A DNA stretch of 64,000 bases from Microbulbifer agarilyticus (lineage in GTDB: Bacteria; Pseudomonadota; Gammaproteobacteria; Pseudomonadales; Cellvibrionaceae), in the NCBI RefSeq assembly GCF_020171345.1, contig NZ_JAIUZM010000003.1, forward strand, positions 434,001-498,000, written 5' to 3'. Below the pieces are notes generated by a model. It made no database searches, was not told the origin of the DNA, and worked only from the letters and a program-made list of their open reading frames with translations. The translations under genes and the position numbers were made by a program. Shown one piece after another: positions 62,042 to 64,000 of this stretch (position 1 is the first letter of the stretch; each line of letters opens with the position of its first letter).

Positions 62042-64000
62042 ATGAACAGGTTCGGGGGCAGCTGGCGCCCGAGCCCAACGGTGAGTTTGTGGGTGTGCGC
62101 GATCGGCATTGGCCAGGTCGCCTACTGGCCAAGACTACCGGGCAATGCCGAACTGGCCAGCCACATTTTGCTGCTGCTTGGTGTTCTTTGGCTCATTCTA
62201 TTTGTTACCGGCAGCGCGGACACCTGCCGAGGTGGATGGCGGCCTCTCGTATACCGTCTGTTGCTCCCCTTTGTTTTTGGTGCTTGCTGGGCACTGGCCT
62301 CAAATCTCAAATCGTTAGAGCAACGCCTTCCCGCTGATCTGCACGGGTCTGACCACGATCTCACCGTTCAGGTGATCTCACTTCCACAAAGCGCGCCTGC
62401 AGTGTCCTATTTCGGGGCCCCGCTACCGGCAGCACGGGGCTACCGCGATGCGCGGTTTCGTGCCCGTATTACTGCCGCTGGCGACACCCGTTTCCTACAT
62501 CAGGTCGTCGAGCTCGGTTGGTACAGGATGGAACCGGATGACTATGCTGGCCTGCGTGCGGGTAGTCAGTGGCAGATACGCGCGCGCTTGAAGCAGCCGC
62601 GGGGCAGCGCGAATCCCCACACCTTCGATTACGAGGCGTGGTTACTGGAGCAGGGAGTCTACGCCACTGGTTATGTGCGTGACCGCGACCAGAAGCCTGA
62701 GCTGCTCGCTGCAGGGGAGGGACTCGATGCGCTTCGCGAGGGTATCCGGGACGGGCTTGGTGGCGATGGCGCAGATACCTATGCCTCGGGGCCTCTGATG
62801 CGGGCACTCCTACTCGGTGATCGTGGGGGTATTGATGGCAGCACGCGGAGTTTGCTGCAGCGCACTGGTACTGCCCATTTGTTGGCGATCTCGGGGCTTC
62901 ACGTTGGCATGGTGGCCGTCTGCTTTTTCATTGTTGGTGGTTTATTGGGCCGGTTGACCGGATTGCTTTTCAGGGTGCCGCGATTATTTCGCGACCCTGT
63001 TGGGTTGTCGGGAGTCATGGGCCTGCTTGCCGCCATGCTGTATACCCTGATCAGTGGAGCGCCGCTTTCCGCTCAGCGCGCTCTGCTTATGACCGTGGTT
63101 GCCATTATCGCTCTGTTGCTCCGGCGCAGGCTTGATGGCCAATTGCCGCTCGCCTTGGCTTTGTGTGGTGTTCTGTTATGGCAGCCCCTTGCGGTGCTGA
63201 ATGCAGGCTTTTGGCTTTCTTTTGTCGCGGTCGCGGTACTGCTGTTGCGGTTTAAGGGCCGTGCAGGGCTGGATGGTTTGTCGGAGAGAGAGGGGGAACT
63301 CCAGTTGCCCGAGCGCAGCGTGCGCGTTGCTTTTGCCGGCTTGACCAACAATGTGCGCAGCCAGCTGGCGATTATGGTCGGTTTGCTGATTCCCTCGCTA
63401 ATGATTTTTTCCGGCCTCAGCCTGACCGGACTGCTGGTTAATTTGATTGCCATCCCGTGGGTGGGCCTGACCATTCTGCCGCTGATATTACTGGGGGCTG
63501 CACTGCCCATTGAGCCGCTCTCCGCCGCGCTCTGGGGCCTGGCGAACCTGCAGCTGCAATGGCTATTGGGGTTCATGCGTGGCATCGACGAAGCGCTGCC
63601 AGGTTGGTTCGCGTTGCCGGTGCCTACTTTTTGGGTGGCCGTATTCGGGGCATTGAGTTGCCTGATCTGGTTGCTTCCTAAAGGGCTCCCGGGGCGCGGG
63701 CTCGCGTGGCTGCTGGTCCCCGTCATTGGGTCGAGCACTTTGCCATTTCAGCGTGCGCCGCAGCCTTATCTTGAATTATCGGTATTGGATGTGGGGCAAG
63801 GTCTGGCGGTTACCGCAGTTACTGAACAACACACGCTGGTATTTGATACCGGCGCAGGGACGGCCGCTGGATGGAGTGCCGGCAAGACGGTGGTCGCACC
63901 TTACCTTCGTGCACTCGGTCGCGACACGGTGGATCAACTCGTTATCAGTCATGGGGATCGGGATCATGCGGGTGGTGTGCCGGGTTTGTCGGAACAAATC
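62042..64000 (+). CDS. comEC: DNA uptake/competence protein ComEC, partial (runs off the window)
   Basis: ComEC carries single-stranded DNA through the inner membrane during natural transformation. The frame is open from the ATG at 62042 to the window end (~653 residues). It shows early hydrophobic helices, an OB-like region (YEAWLLEQGVYATGYV), and the competence core HLLAISGLHVGMVA with SGAPLSAQRALLMT. Many TM helices follow, and then the start of the metallo-beta-lactamase domain (LELSVLDVGQGLAV, then SHGDRDHAGG). The MBL metal motif DRDH is intact. Another in-frame ATG is at 62018. The C-terminus lies beyond the window. Confidence 0.93.
   Translation, partial: MNRFGGSWRPSPTVSLWVCAIGIGQVAYWPRLPGNAELASHILLLLGVLWLILFVTGSADTCRGGWRPLVYRLLLPFVFGACWALASNLKSLEQRLPADLHGSDHDLTVQVISLPQSAPAVSYFGAPLPAARGYRDARFRARITAAGDTRFLHQVVELGWYRMEPDDYAGLRAGSQWQIRARLKQPRGSANPHTFDYEAWLLEQGVYATGYVRDRDQKPELLAAGEGLDALREGIRDGLGGDGADTYASGPLMRALLLGDRGGIDGSTRSLLQRTGTAHLLAISGLHVGMVAVCFFIVGGLLGRLTGLLFRVPRLFRDPVGLSGVMGLLAAMLYTLISGAPLSAQRALLMTVVAIIALLLRRRLDGQLPLALALCGVLLWQPLAVLNAGFWLSFVAVAVLLLRFKGRAGLDGLSEREGELQLPERSVRVAFAGLTNNVRSQLAIMVGLLIPSLMIFSGLSLTGLLVNLIAIPWVGLTILPLILLGAALPIEPLSAALWGLANLQLQWLLGFMRGIDEALPGWFALPVPTFWVAVFGALSCLIWLLPKGLPGRGLAWLLVPVIGSSTLPFQRAPQPYLELSVLDVGQGLAVTAVTEQHTLVFDTGAGTAAGWSAGKTVVAPYLRALGRDTVDQLVISHGDRDHAGGVPGLSEQI

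Noticed and set aside
61936..62337. Frame overlapping the comEC start
   Set aside because: It is out of frame with comEC, low in features, and ends without motif support; the comEC frame is open and continuous from 62042.
1..64000. tRNA and rRNA genes
   Set aside because: No cloverleaf-like stretch or rRNA sequence was recognised by eye; a covariance search would settle this.

Overview
The window looks like a chromosomal segment of a marine gammaproteobacterium, most plausibly a Cellvibrionales member of the Microbulbifer type. This is an inference from gene content and protein style: an AcnD/PrpF-type methylcitrate pathway, many periplasmic lipoproteins, a TonB receptor paired with a carotenoid oxygenase, an OsmC-YcaO fusion, and many IS200-like (Y1) transposase remnants. 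Most of the window is GC-rich core sequence. It is interrupted by AT-richer accessory stretches at about 4.1-8.9, 10.4-12.9 and 28.2-31.9 kb.

Layout. 0-4 kb: the end of a methylcitrate operon (probable prpC tail, acnD, prpF), with an intergenic palindromic element between prpC and acnD. 4.1-13 kb: an accessory region with a SIR2-HerA defence pair, a decayed ORF, a PD-(D/E)XK-like protein, a ~200-bp tandem repeat, a frameshifted Y1 transposase, two tandem paralogous genes of unknown family, and Y1 and IS3 remnants. 13-19 kb: a PII-type cation ATPase, an OsmC protein, an Lrp/AsnC regulator, a truncated Y1 transposase, and an FAH-family protein with an N-terminal membrane anchor. 19-27.7 kb: envelope proteins (membrane protein, lipoprotein, PD40 propeller), a DUF4242 protein, a winged-helix/TPR regulator, and a DUF2306 protein next to a membrane-anchored AraC regulator. 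27.8-34.3 kb: polB, preceded by a decayed duplicate of its own 5' part. Two unrecognised genes sit between the copies, as expected if a ~4.3-kb element entered polB and restored its 5' end. 34-40 kb: a CDF-like transporter, an M14 peptidase, cytochrome b561, an MlaD/PqiC-like pair, a GNAT, a small outer-membrane protein and a DTW tRNA-modification enzyme. 40-64 kb: a TonB receptor and carotenoid oxygenase, an AttEFGH-like ABC system with a CrtC/AttH lipoprotein, dbpA, an oligopeptidase B-like lipoprotein, a membrane protein, OsmC-YcaO, a c-heme protein, an M16 peptidase, a porin, and comEC running off the window end.

The best candidates for undescribed biology are the two-gene cargo inside the duplicated polB (28.4-31.5 kb) and the tandem paralogous pair at 10.7-12.4 kb. 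A third is the recurring GGACACCCA motif, which at three of its five sites is followed by a 13-14 bp tandem repeat. All functional statements come from reading motifs by eye; no database search was run.
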